DNA of 41,080 nt, taken from assembly GCA_910583735.1 (NCBI GenBank), contig CAJTXS010000014.1:1-41080 (forward strand), written 5' to 3'. How positions within the stretch are numbered: the first letter of the stretch is position 1; each line of letters opens with the position of its first letter. Source of the DNA: an uncultured Christensenella sp. GTDB taxonomy: Bacteria > Bacillota > Clostridia > Christensenellales > UBA3700. This document shows positions 26,399 to 35,703 of this stretch, piece after piece. Below the pieces are notes generated by a model. The model had not been told where the DNA came from and did no database searches. It saw only the letters and a program-made list of their open reading frames with translations. Both the position numbers and the translations under genes were made by a program.

Positions 26399-26425
26399 TT
26401 TCAGTCCATAACGATAGGCTATCGC
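26399..26425 (-). repeat. 27-nt motif, right (inverted) copy, bracketing the sensor-ABC cassette
   Basis: The reverse complement matches 20718-20743 with one mismatch and one inserted base. Here the motif is also one arm of a hairpin (26386-26395 with 26414-26423). Confidence 0.6.
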
Positions 26426-26526
26426 TTTGTACCTTGCAAGCAAGGGTAGTGCATTTTTGCTTTATCCCTTAATTGTATTATCGTATTATAATGAGTGCTA
26501 AACAGTAATTTCGCAAGTCGTCAATA

Positions 26527-26729
26527 ATGAGTAAATATGCGCCGTTATTGAAGTATTCAACAGATAATAATAAAGATAGATATATATTATCTTATGAAGA
26601 AATCGAGAATATTATGGGCTTGAAATAAATCATTCGTTTTTGACTTATAAGAAAGAGGCAAAAGAATATGGATATGAAGTCGGCAAAATATCAATGAAAG
26701 AAAGGACAGTAATTTTTAACAGGTTATAA
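26527..26729 (+). pseudogene. Frameshifted small protein gene
   Basis: Frame one gives 33 codons (MSKYAPLLKY, then ILSYEEIENIMGLK) to a stop at 26626-26628. The overlapping frame starting at 26619 continues sensibly as LEINHSFLTYKKEAKEYGYE and ends ERTVIFNRL at 26729. Adding one base in the GGG run at 26616-26618 would join them into a protein of about 68 residues. The first half resembles small domains with KYxPL and a LTFEEIExILG pattern (DUF7662-like, from memory). The terminator at 26759-26794 follows. It could be a sequencing error rather than true decay. No good ribosome-binding site is seen. Confidence 0.5.
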
Positions 26730-26758
26730 CTATCTATTTCAATTTATCGAACTATTAT

Positions 26759-26794
26759 AAAGAGCGAAGAATTTTTAATTTCTTCGCTCTTTTT
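26759..26794. terminator. Strong bidirectional terminator
   Basis: AGAGCGAAGAA (26761-26771) pairs perfectly with TTCTTCGCTCT (26780-26790), extended by A-T pairs outside, with an 8-base loop. The plus strand continues TTTTTATT and the minus strand TTTATAAT. It serves the lipoprotein gene (minus) and anything reading from the left. Confidence 0.8.
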
Positions 26795-26851
26795 ATTCCC
26801 TATAGGATATGCGGTTTTGTCACGCAGCTTTTATATCTTGATTATAGCTAT

Positions 26852-27808
26852 CTACGAAATAGATTTAAGCACGTATTCGATATTATCTTCCTTTATCTTG
26901 GCGGGCACGTAATGGTAAGAGTCGCTGTCTGCCTCGTTTGCGGAATTGCTCTTGGCTGTGATAACGTAGCAGGTAAACGCCGTGCCGCTGCCGGGGAATT
27001 TACGCGACAGCTTTACGCTAAGCAGAGCGCCAGTATACGTTATGCCTTCCGCGTCCGCAAAGTCGCCGCGCAAGCCTGTGACGGCGGTATTTTTAGCCGA
27101 CACGCCCGACGTTGCCTTCTCCATTGTCACGGTGGAGAAAGTGCCGTCCGAGTAATTGTAGTAGGGCACTTGGAAGGACAGATTGCTGCCCACCGCCGCA
27201 AGCAGTCTTACCGCTTGGTACATAAAGTCGTTGTCTATATACGCTCCGGATGCGAACTTGCTGTGTCCGAGACTTCCTTCGTCGGCAGCTATTTCCTCTC
27301 CGTCTCCCGTCTGCTTTATATTATATAAGTATTTCTTTTCCTCGTAGGTTCCGTTTATTGCGGTGGTGCGCGTCGAGGTTTTTCCGTCGGCGTCTATTGT
27401 CGTAACGGTCGTTATACGGTAAGAGTTTTGCACCACGAAGGACGCCGAGAGATAGGACTGCGTATTCATTACTGTGTTGACCGTAACTCCGTCCTTTACC
27501 TCGCTCACGTCGAGAGAAGAGGTGAAGTATATTCCGCTCTTTCCCTCCAATGTGTTTTCTCCCACGACTATGTTTGCGTTCTTGACGCTTTCGCCCGTCA
27601 TTACGTATGTGCCGATGGCGTTCTCGCCCGACATTACGTCGTATGTCAGCGTCTCTTTACCCGACTTGTCGGTCCATATCTTGTTTGCTTCGTTGAAGAG
27701 CACCTGTTGAGTAGGCGCGTTGGTGTTGCAGCCGCCGAGAGCCACCGCGCCCGTTATCGCGGCGATTGCGACTACTACCGTCAAAATAATCAGTTTGGAT
27801 TTTTTCAT
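26852..27808 (-). CDS. Putative lipoprotein of unknown function
   Basis: 318 residues. A lipoprotein signal peptide has KKSK, a hydrophobic core (about 6-22) and the lipobox ALGGC, with C27 as the lipidated residue. The mature part is Ser/Thr/Asn-rich beta-type sequence. It has no motif I recognise; repeated TYVMTGE and SYRITTVTTIDADG strands suggest a beta-sandwich or porin-like barrel. It should be attached to the outer face of the membrane. The gene is divergent from addB across 91 bases. It has no ribosome-binding site; its -10 box ends 6 bases before the ATG, so the mRNA is predicted leaderless. A bidirectional terminator lies about 60 bases after the stop. Confidence 0.8.
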   Translation of the reverse strand: MKKSKLIILTVVVAIAAITGAVALGGCNTNAPTQQVLFNEANKIWTDKSGKETLTYDVMSGENAIGTYVMTGESVKNANIVVGENTLEGKSGIYFTSSLDVSEVKDGVTVNTVMNTQSYLSASFVVQNSYRITTVTTIDADGKTSTRTTAINGTYEEKKYLYNIKQTGDGEEIAADEGSLGHSKFASGAYIDNDFMYQAVRLLAAVGSNLSFQVPYYNYSDGTFSTVTMEKATSGVSAKNTAVTGLRGDFADAEGITYTGALLSVKLSRKFPGSGTAFTCYVITAKSNSANEADSDSYHYVPAKIKEDNIEYVLKSIS

Positions 27809-27814
27809 AGCTAC

Positions 27815-27842
27815 ATTATATCATAGCGGTTTGCTTTTACAA
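27815..27842 (-). promoter_or_regulatory. Extended -10 promoter of the lipoprotein gene, leaderless
   Basis: Minus strand: TTGTAA (27842-27837), a 16-base spacer ending TGA, then TATAAT (27820-27815). Six bases separate the -10 box from ATG 27808, so transcription should begin at the start codon. Confidence 0.75.
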
Positions 27843-27861
27843 AGCAGTTTTTGCGTTCCTG

Positions 27862-27890
27862 TTGACTAAATCGGCTAATCTTGTTAAATT
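27862..27890 (+). promoter_or_regulatory. Promoter of addB-addA, nearly leaderless
   Basis: TTGACT (27862-27867), a 17-base spacer, TAAATT (27885-27890). The ATG at 27900 is only 9 bases beyond the -10 box, with no clear ribosome-binding site (AGTGG at best). Confidence 0.6.
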
Positions 27891-27899
27891 ATAAGTGGT

Positions 27900-30800
27900 A
27901 TGCTCAATCTTATTCTCACAGACACTCTGGTATCCCAGCCGATTACGGACGCTTTGGCATCGAGGTACGGCAAGGGCGGCAATCATCTCGTGATAGTGCC
28001 CGACCGTTTCACGCTGTCGTATGAGCGCGCGTTGCTGCGCCGTCTTGGGCTTAAGGGAGCTTTCGATATCGAGGTAGCCAGTTTCAGCCGTCTTGCGGAC
28101 GTCGCGCTTGCCGAGGGGCATAAGGGAGCGCTCAATTCGCTGTCCGAGGTAATGCTGCTGCGTAAGGTGATAGAGGATAACCGTTCGTTGCTCAAGTGCT
28201 TTTCTTCCTCGTCGGCATATTCGGGATTTTGTACGGAGTTTTACGCGGCGCTGTCTCAGATAAGGGCGTCGGGAGTTGGCTCGGAGCAGCTCATGTCTGT
28301 CCTGCCATCGCTTGCGGGCAAGACGGCTCTTAAGACGCACGATATCGCTCTGCTGTACGGAAAATATATAGAGGGCTTGGGCTCTTTACAGGACAATGCG
28401 GGCAAGCTGGAATATCTATGCGATGTCATAGATGGCGGCAGATATTCGGGTTGCCACGTATATATTTCCGACTTTACGGGGTTTACCAAGGCGGAGCTCG
28501 ATATAATGGACGCGCTCATTGCCTCGTCCTTGTCCGTCACGGTATGTATGCCGTATTGCGCTTCGCCATGCGGCGCGAGGATATATCCGCTATCCGACAT
28601 CAACCGCATTAAGGAGATGGCGAGCTCGAGGGGTATAGAGACTCGCGTTGAGAGCAAGACATATCTTAAGGGCGACTTTGCAATACTTAGGGACAACCTA
28701 TTTTCCTATTCGGGCAATAAAGTTTCCTCATGCGGCGCGATAGAGCTCGTCAGGTGTTCGGACGCGGAGAGCGAGCTGCGCCGCGTAGCGCGCATAATCA
28801 AGGAGAGGGTAGTGCGCCGCGGCGCGCGCTATCGCGACTTTGCTGTAGTGTGTTGCGACAGCGCGGCTTATCGCGGGGCGGTTGACAAGGTATTCGACGA
28901 CTTCGGCTTGCCGCGCTATTTCGACGCCAAGACGCCTCTGTCGTCCACCGCGGCGGCGAGGCTTATGATGTGCGGAATGCGCGCCGTGCTCAAGAATTAC
29001 CGTATGCGCGAGATGATAGAGCTTGCCAAGTGCGAGCTTACGGGCATAACTTACGACGACGCGGACGCATTCGAGAATTATGTGCTCAAGTATTATACAG
29101 ATTACGCGGCGTTCTCTTCGCCTTTTACGGCGGACGACGAGTGCGCCGCCGCGGCGGAGCGCGTTCGACTAAGGCTGATGGGCGCTCTCAAAGCGCTGTC
29201 GCCGCTGTCGGGCGAGGGCGATGCGGTAACTTTCGGCGAGTGTATCAAGAAGTATTTCGATTATCTGTCTTTCAATCGAGCCATTGGGCAGTTGTGCGAC
29301 AGGCAGAGCGCGTCGGGCTTTAATGCCGAGGCGGCGGTGAGCGCGCAATGTTCGGACAAGCTCTCTTCGATTATCGGAGAGTGCTCGGGCGTGTTCGGCT
29401 CGTCCAAGCTCAGTGGCTCGCTGTATTGCGAAGTCATACGTTGCGCCGTGGACGCGCAACAGATTTCCACCGTCCCTCTGTCGCTGGACTGCGTCTTTAT
29501 AGGACAGGCGGGCGAGAGCAGATACGAGGATTGCAAGCACATGTTTGTAGTCGGCGCCGAGGCGGGCAAGCTGCCCGTCGAGTACGGCGACTCGGGTATG
29601 GTTACGAGCAGGGATTGCGACATGTGGCGCAAGGTAGATATCGATATCGGACCCGACGCCGCCGCGCGCAACAGGAGCGCCAAGCTGGACGCCCTGATGA
29701 CGCTGGTCAAGCCGTCAGATAGGTTGAGTATAAGCTACTGCTCGAGGCAGGGCGGCGACAGTCCGTCCGCCGTAGTGCGCGAGATATCTTCTATATTTTC
29801 TCTGCCTATTAATACGGCAGTCGACTCGCCGCAAGATATTACGGACAAGGCGTCGCTCGCCGCCTATCTCGGCGGAGCGGGCAATGCCAAGGGAGCTCTT
29901 ACCGCATTTGCGGGGCTTATGCGCGAGGGCGTGGCTCTGCTTCCGCGCGAGAGAATGGACGAGCTGTATTCGTATGTATGTTCCGTCTATTCGCAGGGCT
30001 ATACCGATTCTCTCGTGCAAGGAGAGGGAGCGCCGCGTAAGATGCTCGAGCGAGGCAGCGCGCCGAGCTTCGGCGTTACGTCTGTGTCGAGATTGGAGAA
30101 GTACATGAAGTGCCCCTTTATGCACTACGTGGACTATGTGCTCAAGGTCAAGGAGAGGGAAGAGGCGCGTCTTAACGTGCGCGACTTGGGTACGCTCATG
30201 CATACGGTAATGGAGAATTTTTTCGGTAGGCGTTACACGGCGGATATAACCGATAGCGAGATAGACGCGAGCGTAAGCGAAATCATGGAAGAAATACTGT
30301 CGCAGCCGCAATTTTCCTATCTGTCGTCTATGCCGTCGCTTGTAGGCGAGATTAAGAGCGTGAGGGACAGATGCGCATATTCGCTCAAGGTCTTATGCGC
30401 TAAGATGAGGGATTCTCTGTTCAGACCTTACGCGCTCGAGCGCGGCTTCGGTGAGGGAGAATTTTACCCTGCCGTCACTGTGGATACGGACGGCGGCGTA
30501 CTGTCGTTAAGGGGCAAGATAGATAGGATAGACAGGTGGGGCGACAGGATTGCGGTCATAGATTACAAGTCGTCGTCCAAAGTAGACTTTAACGAGCAAG
30601 ATATAGTATTCGGGCACAGGATACAGACATTTATATATATGGCTGCGGCGCTGTCCGAGGACGGAGTTAAGCCCGCGGGCGTGTTCTATCTCGCGTTCGG
30701 CGGCGGTTACAGCGACGAGAGCAAGGACGGAGACAAGCTGCGTTACAGCGGATTCATTACGTCGGATAGCGAAGTGCTGCGAGCCTTCGATGGCGATGCC

Positions 30801-31115
30801 GTGGAGGACGAGCGCAAGAGCGCGCTTTATCCGTTTAAGGTTAGCGTGGATAAGGACGGCAGGATAAAGATTATGGGCAGCGGCGGGCATGTGGCGGAAG
30901 ATAATCGTCTTGTCGAGTTTTGCGACTACGCGCGCAAGATAGCGGGCGCTTCGGCAGGCGAGATAGCTTCGGGATACATACAGCCATCGCCGACGGGTAA
31001 GGCGTGCGAGTATTGCAAGTACGGCGCGCTGTGCAACAGGCGAGACGTTAAGCCTCGCGACACGGGCAGATACGAGCTTGTAGATAGCGAAGGAGCGGAT
31101 AATGGATTGGAATGA
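27900..31115 (+). CDS. addB: AddB/RexB-type subunit of the double-strand-break repair helicase-nuclease
   Basis: 1071 residues. With AddA it forms the enzyme that resects broken DNA ends up to a Chi-like site for RecA loading. The C-terminal RecB-family nuclease is intact (VIDYKSS, D888 and K890; TLMHTVMENFF upstream). The [4Fe-4S] cysteines have the expected spacing: C738, then C1036, C1039 and C1045 (C-x2-C-x5-C). The N-terminus, LNLILTDTLVSQPI, lacks the GxxGxGK Walker A of Bacillus AddB and looks like streptococcal/lactococcal RexB, so this subunit probably has no ATPase motor. The addA start lies inside its last 14 bases with AAGGAG before it, so the two are coupled. The lack of a leader at its own start is unusual. 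Confidence 0.93.
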   Translation: MLNLILTDTLVSQPITDALASRYGKGGNHLVIVPDRFTLSYERALLRRLGLKGAFDIEVASFSRLADVALAEGHKGALNSLSEVMLLRKVIEDNRSLLKCFSSSSAYSGFCTEFYAALSQIRASGVGSEQLMSVLPSLAGKTALKTHDIALLYGKYIEGLGSLQDNAGKLEYLCDVIDGGRYSGCHVYISDFTGFTKAELDIMDALIASSLSVTVCMPYCASPCGARIYPLSDINRIKEMASSRGIETRVESKTYLKGDFAILRDNLFSYSGNKVSSCGAIELVRCSDAESELRRVARIIKERVVRRGARYRDFAVVCCDSAAYRGAVDKVFDDFGLPRYFDAKTPLSSTAAARLMMCGMRAVLKNYRMREMIELAKCELTGITYDDADAFENYVLKYYTDYAAFSSPFTADDECAAAAERVRLRLMGALKALSPLSGEGDAVTFGECIKKYFDYLSFNRAIGQLCDRQSASGFNAEAAVSAQCSDKLSSIIGECSGVFGSSKLSGSLYCEVIRCAVDAQQISTVPLSLDCVFIGQAGESRYEDCKHMFVVGAEAGKLPVEYGDSGMVTSRDCDMWRKVDIDIGPDAAARNRSAKLDALMTLVKPSDRLSISYCSRQGGDSPSAVVREISSIFSLPINTAVDSPQDITDKASLAAYLGGAGNAKGALTAFAGLMREGVALLPRERMDELYSYVCSVYSQGYTDSLVQGEGAPRKMLERGSAPSFGVTSVSRLEKYMKCPFMHYVDYVLKVKEREEARLNVRDLGTLMHTVMENFFGRRYTADITDSEIDASVSEIMEEILSQPQFSYLSSMPSLVGEIKSVRDRCAYSLKVLCAKMRDSLFRPYALERGFGEGEFYPAVTVDTDGGVLSLRGKIDRIDRWGDRIAVIDYKSSSKVDFNEQDIVFGHRIQTFIYMAAALSEDGVKPAGVFYLAFGGGYSDESKDGDKLRYSGFITSDSEVLRAFDGDAVEDERKSALYPFKVSVDKDGRIKIMGSGGHVAEDNRLVEFCDYARKIAGASAGEIASGYIQPSPTGKACEYCKYGALCNRRDVKPRDTGRYELVDSEGADNGLE

Positions 31116-34100
31116 GGCGCAAAAGAGCGCGATAGAGGGCGGCGGCAACTCTCTCGTATCCGCGTCCGCAGGCAGCGGCAAGACGGCGGTAATAGTGGAG
31201 AGAGTAATCAGATTGCTCACGGGCGGCGAGGTCGAGGGGCTGGATTCTCCCGTGCCTATAACTTCCGTGCTCTTGCTTTCTTTCAACAATTCCATAGCCG
31301 CCGAGATGAAGGATAAGATACACGCCGCGTTGATAGCTCGCGCGGGCGAAGCCGACGGCGCGCTCATACGCGAGCAGATAGACAATCTCCCCCTTGCGGA
31401 TATTACCACCATGCACGGCTTTTGCAAGAAGCTCATTACAGAGCGTTTCGACGCGCTCGGCATAGACCCCGCCTTTACGGTTGCGGACGGCGACGAGAGC
31501 TCGCGCCTTTTTTCCAAGGCGGTGGCAAAAGTATTGGAGGAAGCCGTAGTATCGGGCGACGTAGAGGCGTATGCGTTGCGAGAGTTTTTGGGCGGCGAGG
31601 AGAGACTTAAGGAGCAGATAGCGCATCTGCACGGCTTTGCCCTTTCGCAGAAGGAGGGGCTTGCGGGACTGCAAGGAAAGTGGCTTGCGGAGTATCGCAA
31701 GCCGCTGGAAGAGAGCATGTGCGTGCTCGGCGCGCTCAAGAGGATAAGAGAGGACGCTGCGAGCTGCTTAGATATGTTCGAGCGGTTCATACCCAAGTCG
31801 CGCGCGGCGGGACTGGACAGGCTTGCATCTCACGCCGAGGAGTGCATTCCCGAGGCGAGACGGCTTGCGGAGCTGAGCAGTTACGCAGACGCACACTCTT
31901 ATATCAAGCCATCGTTTAGTCAGCTCAGATATAACAAGGCGGAGAAGGAGCTCGACCCCGACGAGCGTTATAAGCGCGAGTGCGCGGCAATTAAAGATAA
32001 GCTCAAGGCGATAGCCGCGTATGCAGTCAAGACGTTTTCCGTTTCCATGGCGGAGCAGCGCGCCCGCATAGACAGCGCTTACAAGATGCTTACTCGCTTG
32101 ACCGCTTTCGTAATCGAGGCGGACGAGCGCTACACAGAGAGCAAGAGAGAGAGCAACCGTCTCGACTTCAACGATCTCGAGCAGCTTGCCTATAAGCTGA
32201 TATGCGACAGAGACATCGCCAAGGAAATCGGCGACAGATACAGATACATCTGCGTAGACGAGTATCAGGACATCAACGGCATTCAAGAGGCAATCATTTC
32301 GGGCGTATCGGGCGACAGGGGCAATCTGTTCATGGTAGGCGACTCCAAGCAGAGCATATACGGATTCAGACACACCGATACTGGCATCTTTTTGAATAAG
32401 TACGGCGCCTTTTCGTCGGGAGAGGGCGGCAGCGCCTATCGCCTTAATTTCAACTACCGCTCATCGCCTCGCATACTCGAGTTTGTCAACGAGATATTCG
32501 ACAAGATAATGACGGTGGGTCGCGGCGGAGTGGATTACGCAGCCGACAGCCGCTTCGACGCCGGGCTCGATTACATCGACGACAGCGGCATGCCCGAAGC
32601 GAGCATAGCCGTATTTACGGGCGGGGAAGAGGATAAGATTCCATTCGATTGGCATAGAGAGGTATACAGCGTAATGCGCGACGGCGCTGCCGGGAACTCG
32701 TCGATATGCCGCAGAGAGGCGGCATACATAGCAGACAGGATAATGCAACTGTTGCGCCGAGGCAAGATTATAAGAGACGGCGTCGCCCGTCCCGTAACAT
32801 ACTCGGACATAACGCTGCTCGCTACCGACCGCTCGCCCAAGGTCTCTGCCGTAATTGAGGAGCTTAGGCGTATGGGGCTTCCCGTATCGGGCGGTGGGCT
32901 TGTAAGGGATAAGGGCAACGTATATATCGACAGACTGATAGACTTTTTGCGTACGGTGGACAACTTCAGGCAAGATCTCCCGCTCGCTGCGTCGCTGATG
33001 TATTTCGGCGGTTTCACATGCGACGAGTGCGCGCGCATGAGGGCGGGCGACAGGGAATATCTGTGGCAGGCTATCGTCGATTACGCCGAGAGGGATGACG
33101 CGCTTGCGCTTAGGCTCAAGGACTTCCTTGCATGCGTAAGGCGGTACAGATTCATGTCGGGATTTACTCGCGTATCCGACCTCGTAGGCAAGATAGCGCG
33201 CGATTACGACTATGCGGAACGCGCGAGCGCAGAGTGCGACGGCGGCAAGCTCGCAGCCGAGCTCAAGGCGTTTATATCCTCGATTGCGGACAAGAGTTAC
33301 GACTCGTCGCTCGCCGCTTTTCTCGATGCGGTCCAAGACGGATACGGCGACGATTTGACGGTCTCTGCGGACGGAGACGAGTGCATTAAGGCAATGACCG
33401 TGCATGCTTCCAAGGGCTTGGAATTCCCCGTCGTATTCTTTATCGATTGCGGCAGGCAGTTCAGCCGCAGCGAGTCGAGAGATAAGCTGGTCGCGCACAA
33501 GGATATAGGACTGGGCATGGACGGCTCGGACAGCGAGCGCAGACTGTTAAAGCCCAATATCATTAAGAGCTTTATCAAGGATACTATCGCGGACGAGAGC
33601 ATAGACGACAGGATGCGCCTTTTCTATGTCGCGCTCACTCGCGCGCGCAACTATCTGTTTGTGACGGGCACGTTGGGCAGGGCAGCTTACGCCAAGTTCT
33701 GCAGCGAGTATAAGGACGGCGTGTCGTCGATGGCGGATTGGCTTAGCAACGTATGCTGTCTCGACCCCTCGTTCGAGGACAAGTATGTCGTGCGCGACAG
33801 CGACGCGGAGATTGTGGGCGAGGATATCAAGTCCTCGGACGCGGTTTTTACGGGCGGCAAAGACTGCGATTATCTGCGCGATTACGCGCAGTTCGAGTAT
33901 CCTCATAAGGAGTGCGTAGACATCGGTATAAAATATTCGGTGTCGGCAATAAATAAGGAGAATTACGATTCCGGCGCCTCATACGGAGGCGGCATTTCGC
34001 TGTTCGGCGAGGAGTCCGACACGATAGGTACGGCATATCACAGAGTGCTCTCGCTCATAGATTTCGGCGTAAGCGGAGAGGAAGGCGTAGCCGCTGCGAT

Positions 34101-34515
34101 TGCGGATATGGCGGCTTCGGGAGAGCTTAGCGAGCACAGCGCATCGCTGGTCGATTGCAAGGTGATTGCAGACTGCATTAGCTCGCCCCTCATCTCCAGG
34201 GCGAGGCATGCAAGACATCTGCGTGAGAAGAAGTTTACGCTATGCGTCCCCGCATGCGACGTATTGGAGGACTGTGCCACATCCGACGACATATTGGTGC
34301 AGGGCGCTATCGACCTTATGATACTCGGCGGCGAGAGCGGAGGCGAGAATGTGCTTGTGGATTTCAAGTATACGTCGCGTCCCCCGTCGGAAGTTAAGAA
34401 AGCGTACGCCAAGCAGATAGAGCTATACGCTTTGGCTATGGAGAAGTGCGCGGGAGTCAAGCCTGATAGAAAGGTGCTGTTCCTGCTCGGCAGCAATATC
34501 GAGCTGGAGATGTGA
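31102..34515 (+). CDS. addA: AddA helicase-nuclease subunit
   Basis: 1137 residues of UvrD/SF1 helicase plus RecB-type nuclease. Visible motifs: NEAQKSAI (Q motif), ASAGSGKT (Walker A, K27), VDEYQD (motif II, D386/E387), GDSKQSIYGFR (motif III), NFNYRSS (motif IV), TVHASKGLEFPVVF (motif V) and FYVALTRAR (motif VI). The nuclease centre VDFKYTSRP has D1087 and K1089 near the C-terminus. It supplies the single ATP-driven motor of the AddAB/RexAB complex. The start is ATG 31102, with AAGGAG 6 bases upstream inside addB. No clear terminator follows its stop. Confidence 0.96.
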   Translation: MDWNEAQKSAIEGGGNSLVSASAGSGKTAVIVERVIRLLTGGEVEGLDSPVPITSVLLLSFNNSIAAEMKDKIHAALIARAGEADGALIREQIDNLPLADITTMHGFCKKLITERFDALGIDPAFTVADGDESSRLFSKAVAKVLEEAVVSGDVEAYALREFLGGEERLKEQIAHLHGFALSQKEGLAGLQGKWLAEYRKPLEESMCVLGALKRIREDAASCLDMFERFIPKSRAAGLDRLASHAEECIPEARRLAELSSYADAHSYIKPSFSQLRYNKAEKELDPDERYKRECAAIKDKLKAIAAYAVKTFSVSMAEQRARIDSAYKMLTRLTAFVIEADERYTESKRESNRLDFNDLEQLAYKLICDRDIAKEIGDRYRYICVDEYQDINGIQEAIISGVSGDRGNLFMVGDSKQSIYGFRHTDTGIFLNKYGAFSSGEGGSAYRLNFNYRSSPRILEFVNEIFDKIMTVGRGGVDYAADSRFDAGLDYIDDSGMPEASIAVFTGGEEDKIPFDWHREVYSVMRDGAAGNSSICRREAAYIADRIMQLLRRGKIIRDGVARPVTYSDITLLATDRSPKVSAVIEELRRMGLPVSGGGLVRDKGNVYIDRLIDFLRTVDNFRQDLPLAASLMYFGGFTCDECARMRAGDREYLWQAIVDYAERDDALALRLKDFLACVRRYRFMSGFTRVSDLVGKIARDYDYAERASAECDGGKLAAELKAFISSIADKSYDSSLAAFLDAVQDGYGDDLTVSADGDECIKAMTVHASKGLEFPVVFFIDCGRQFSRSESRDKLVAHKDIGLGMDGSDSERRLLKPNIIKSFIKDTIADESIDDRMRLFYVALTRARNYLFVTGTLGRAAYAKFCSEYKDGVSSMADWLSNVCCLDPSFEDKYVVRDSDAEIVGEDIKSSDAVFTGGKDCDYLRDYAQFEYPHKECVDIGIKYSVSAINKENYDSGASYGGGISLFGEESDTIGTAYHRVLSLIDFGVSGEEGVAAAIADMAASGELSEHSASLVDCKVIADCISSPLISRARHARHLREKKFTLCVPACDVLEDCATSDDILVQGAIDLMILGGESGGENVLVDFKYTSRPPSEVKKAYAKQIELYALAMEKCAGVKPDRKVLFLLGSNIELEM

Positions 34516-34809
34516 TGGCGCACGGCAAGCGTTCGGCATGCGGCAGCGGCTATCGTATGTGCATTTACCGTAGCGTATGCTCGGATATATTAAGTCGCTT
34601 TGTCGTACCATATGCTTTTAGTTACAGAGCGAAGCGCACGACTTATAAGCATTGTCTAAGCATACATCTTTAGCGCAAGTATTACGCGACGGTTTATAAA
34701 ATTTTATTAAAATCAAGTCGCACGTGTATTAAACTGCGATTTAGGGAATATTAATCTAACAGACCGCTCGGATAACCGACCGACCGTACATAAAGTAAGG
34801 AGTCAGGTT
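34516..34809. other. Intergenic region after addA
   Basis: 294 bases. AAGTCG near 34592 and CGACTT near 34639 could form a loose stem, but I see no convincing terminator or -35/-10 pair. AAGGAG at 34796-34801 is the ribosome-binding site of the next gene. Confidence 0.4.
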
Positions 34810-35649
34810 ATGTTAAAGATTATCGATACTATCAGCGGTTTTCTCGACGCTTTCGTAAGTTGGCGTCATTTTGCGCCCGTAATGGGCTTGCTTGCGTGCG
34901 CTCTGCCCACGCTGCTGCTTGCAATCCAGCTCATCATGTATGTCGCCTATCAGCCTTCGCTCGGGTTCATCAGGCACAGCAAGAAGTTCGTTGCCAAGTA
35001 CGGCTATGTAGACCAGTACTTTGCCGACAAGTACGGCAAGAAGGTCGTTCGCAGAGCAGGAAGGAATATCTATCGCAGTTGGCGCAGCACGGTGGCATGC
35101 GGCGATATGCTCGCGGCAGGCGACGTACTGGTCAAGCACGTACTTGCCCGTCCCTTAGTGCCCGAAGTATTTACCCCTTCTGGACTTATATGGTTGCTTG
35201 TGGTTCAGGGCTTGGGACTGTGCATGCACGTCACATTCAGCGCAGTGTTCACGTACGTGTTGATAGCATCCGCGCCTTGGGTAGGCGGATTTATAGTCAA
35301 GGTAATAGGCAGGGCGATTATCGAGGCGATATTCAGCCGCAAGAGAGCTAAGGCGGCGCAGTATATCCGCTCCTGCGTAGGCAGCAAGCGCGCGGCGCTT
35401 CCTAATGTGGACGTCAAGGATATATCTTCCCGCGACAAGTCTTGCGCGGATAACAACTACAGCGCTGTAGACGCATTGGTCAATCAGGTAGAGGGCATGC
35501 TCGCGCAGGGCGTAGGTCAAGACGTCGCCAAGGTAATATCCGAGGGGATAGAGGGACTTATCGCTTCGGGCGCTTACGATTCGCTGGAGAGCGCAAGGCT
35601 TATTCAACTCAATTCCCGCGTAAAAAATGGGTGCGTAACGGTTGCCTAA
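34810..35649 (+). CDS. Membrane protein of unknown function
   Basis: 279 residues. A hydrophobic helix (about 22-48) is followed by a cytosolic, Lys/Tyr-rich part (about 53-110, with RHSKKFVAKYGYVDQYFADKYGKK). Two helices close together follow (about 117-150 and 152-170). The C-terminal region (about 180-279) is soluble and helical, ending with Ala/Gly-rich repeats that lack membrane character. I recognise no family and no catalytic motif. AAGGAG lies 8 bases before ATG. It stands before corA in the same orientation with a terminator between, so co-transcription is only partial at best. Confidence 0.7.
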   Translation: MLKIIDTISGFLDAFVSWRHFAPVMGLLACALPTLLLAIQLIMYVAYQPSLGFIRHSKKFVAKYGYVDQYFADKYGKKVVRRAGRNIYRSWRSTVACGDMLAAGDVLVKHVLARPLVPEVFTPSGLIWLLVVQGLGLCMHVTFSAVFTYVLIASAPWVGGFIVKVIGRAIIEAIFSRKRAKAAQYIRSCVGSKRAALPNVDVKDISSRDKSCADNNYSAVDALVNQVEGMLAQGVGQDVAKVISEGIEGLIASGAYDSLESARLIQLNSRVKNGCVTVA

Positions 35650-35703
35650 TCGTCGCCTGCGGTGTTATTATTAATAGGTATTATGCGTCGCGATTGCCTC
35701 GCG

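Larger units (their letters stand above)
26012..26851. other. Gene-poor, hairpin-rich region
   Basis: About 840 bases holding several strong hairpins (26061-26094, 26173-26205, 26237-26266, 26386-26423), the right copy of the cassette-flanking motif, a frameshifted small gene (26527-26729) and a bidirectional terminator (26759-26794). No intact protein gene is seen. Confidence 0.6.

Noticed and set aside
30507..31796. 429-codon open frame on the minus strand
   Set aside because: It crosses the addB-addA junction antisense to well-supported motifs in both genes.
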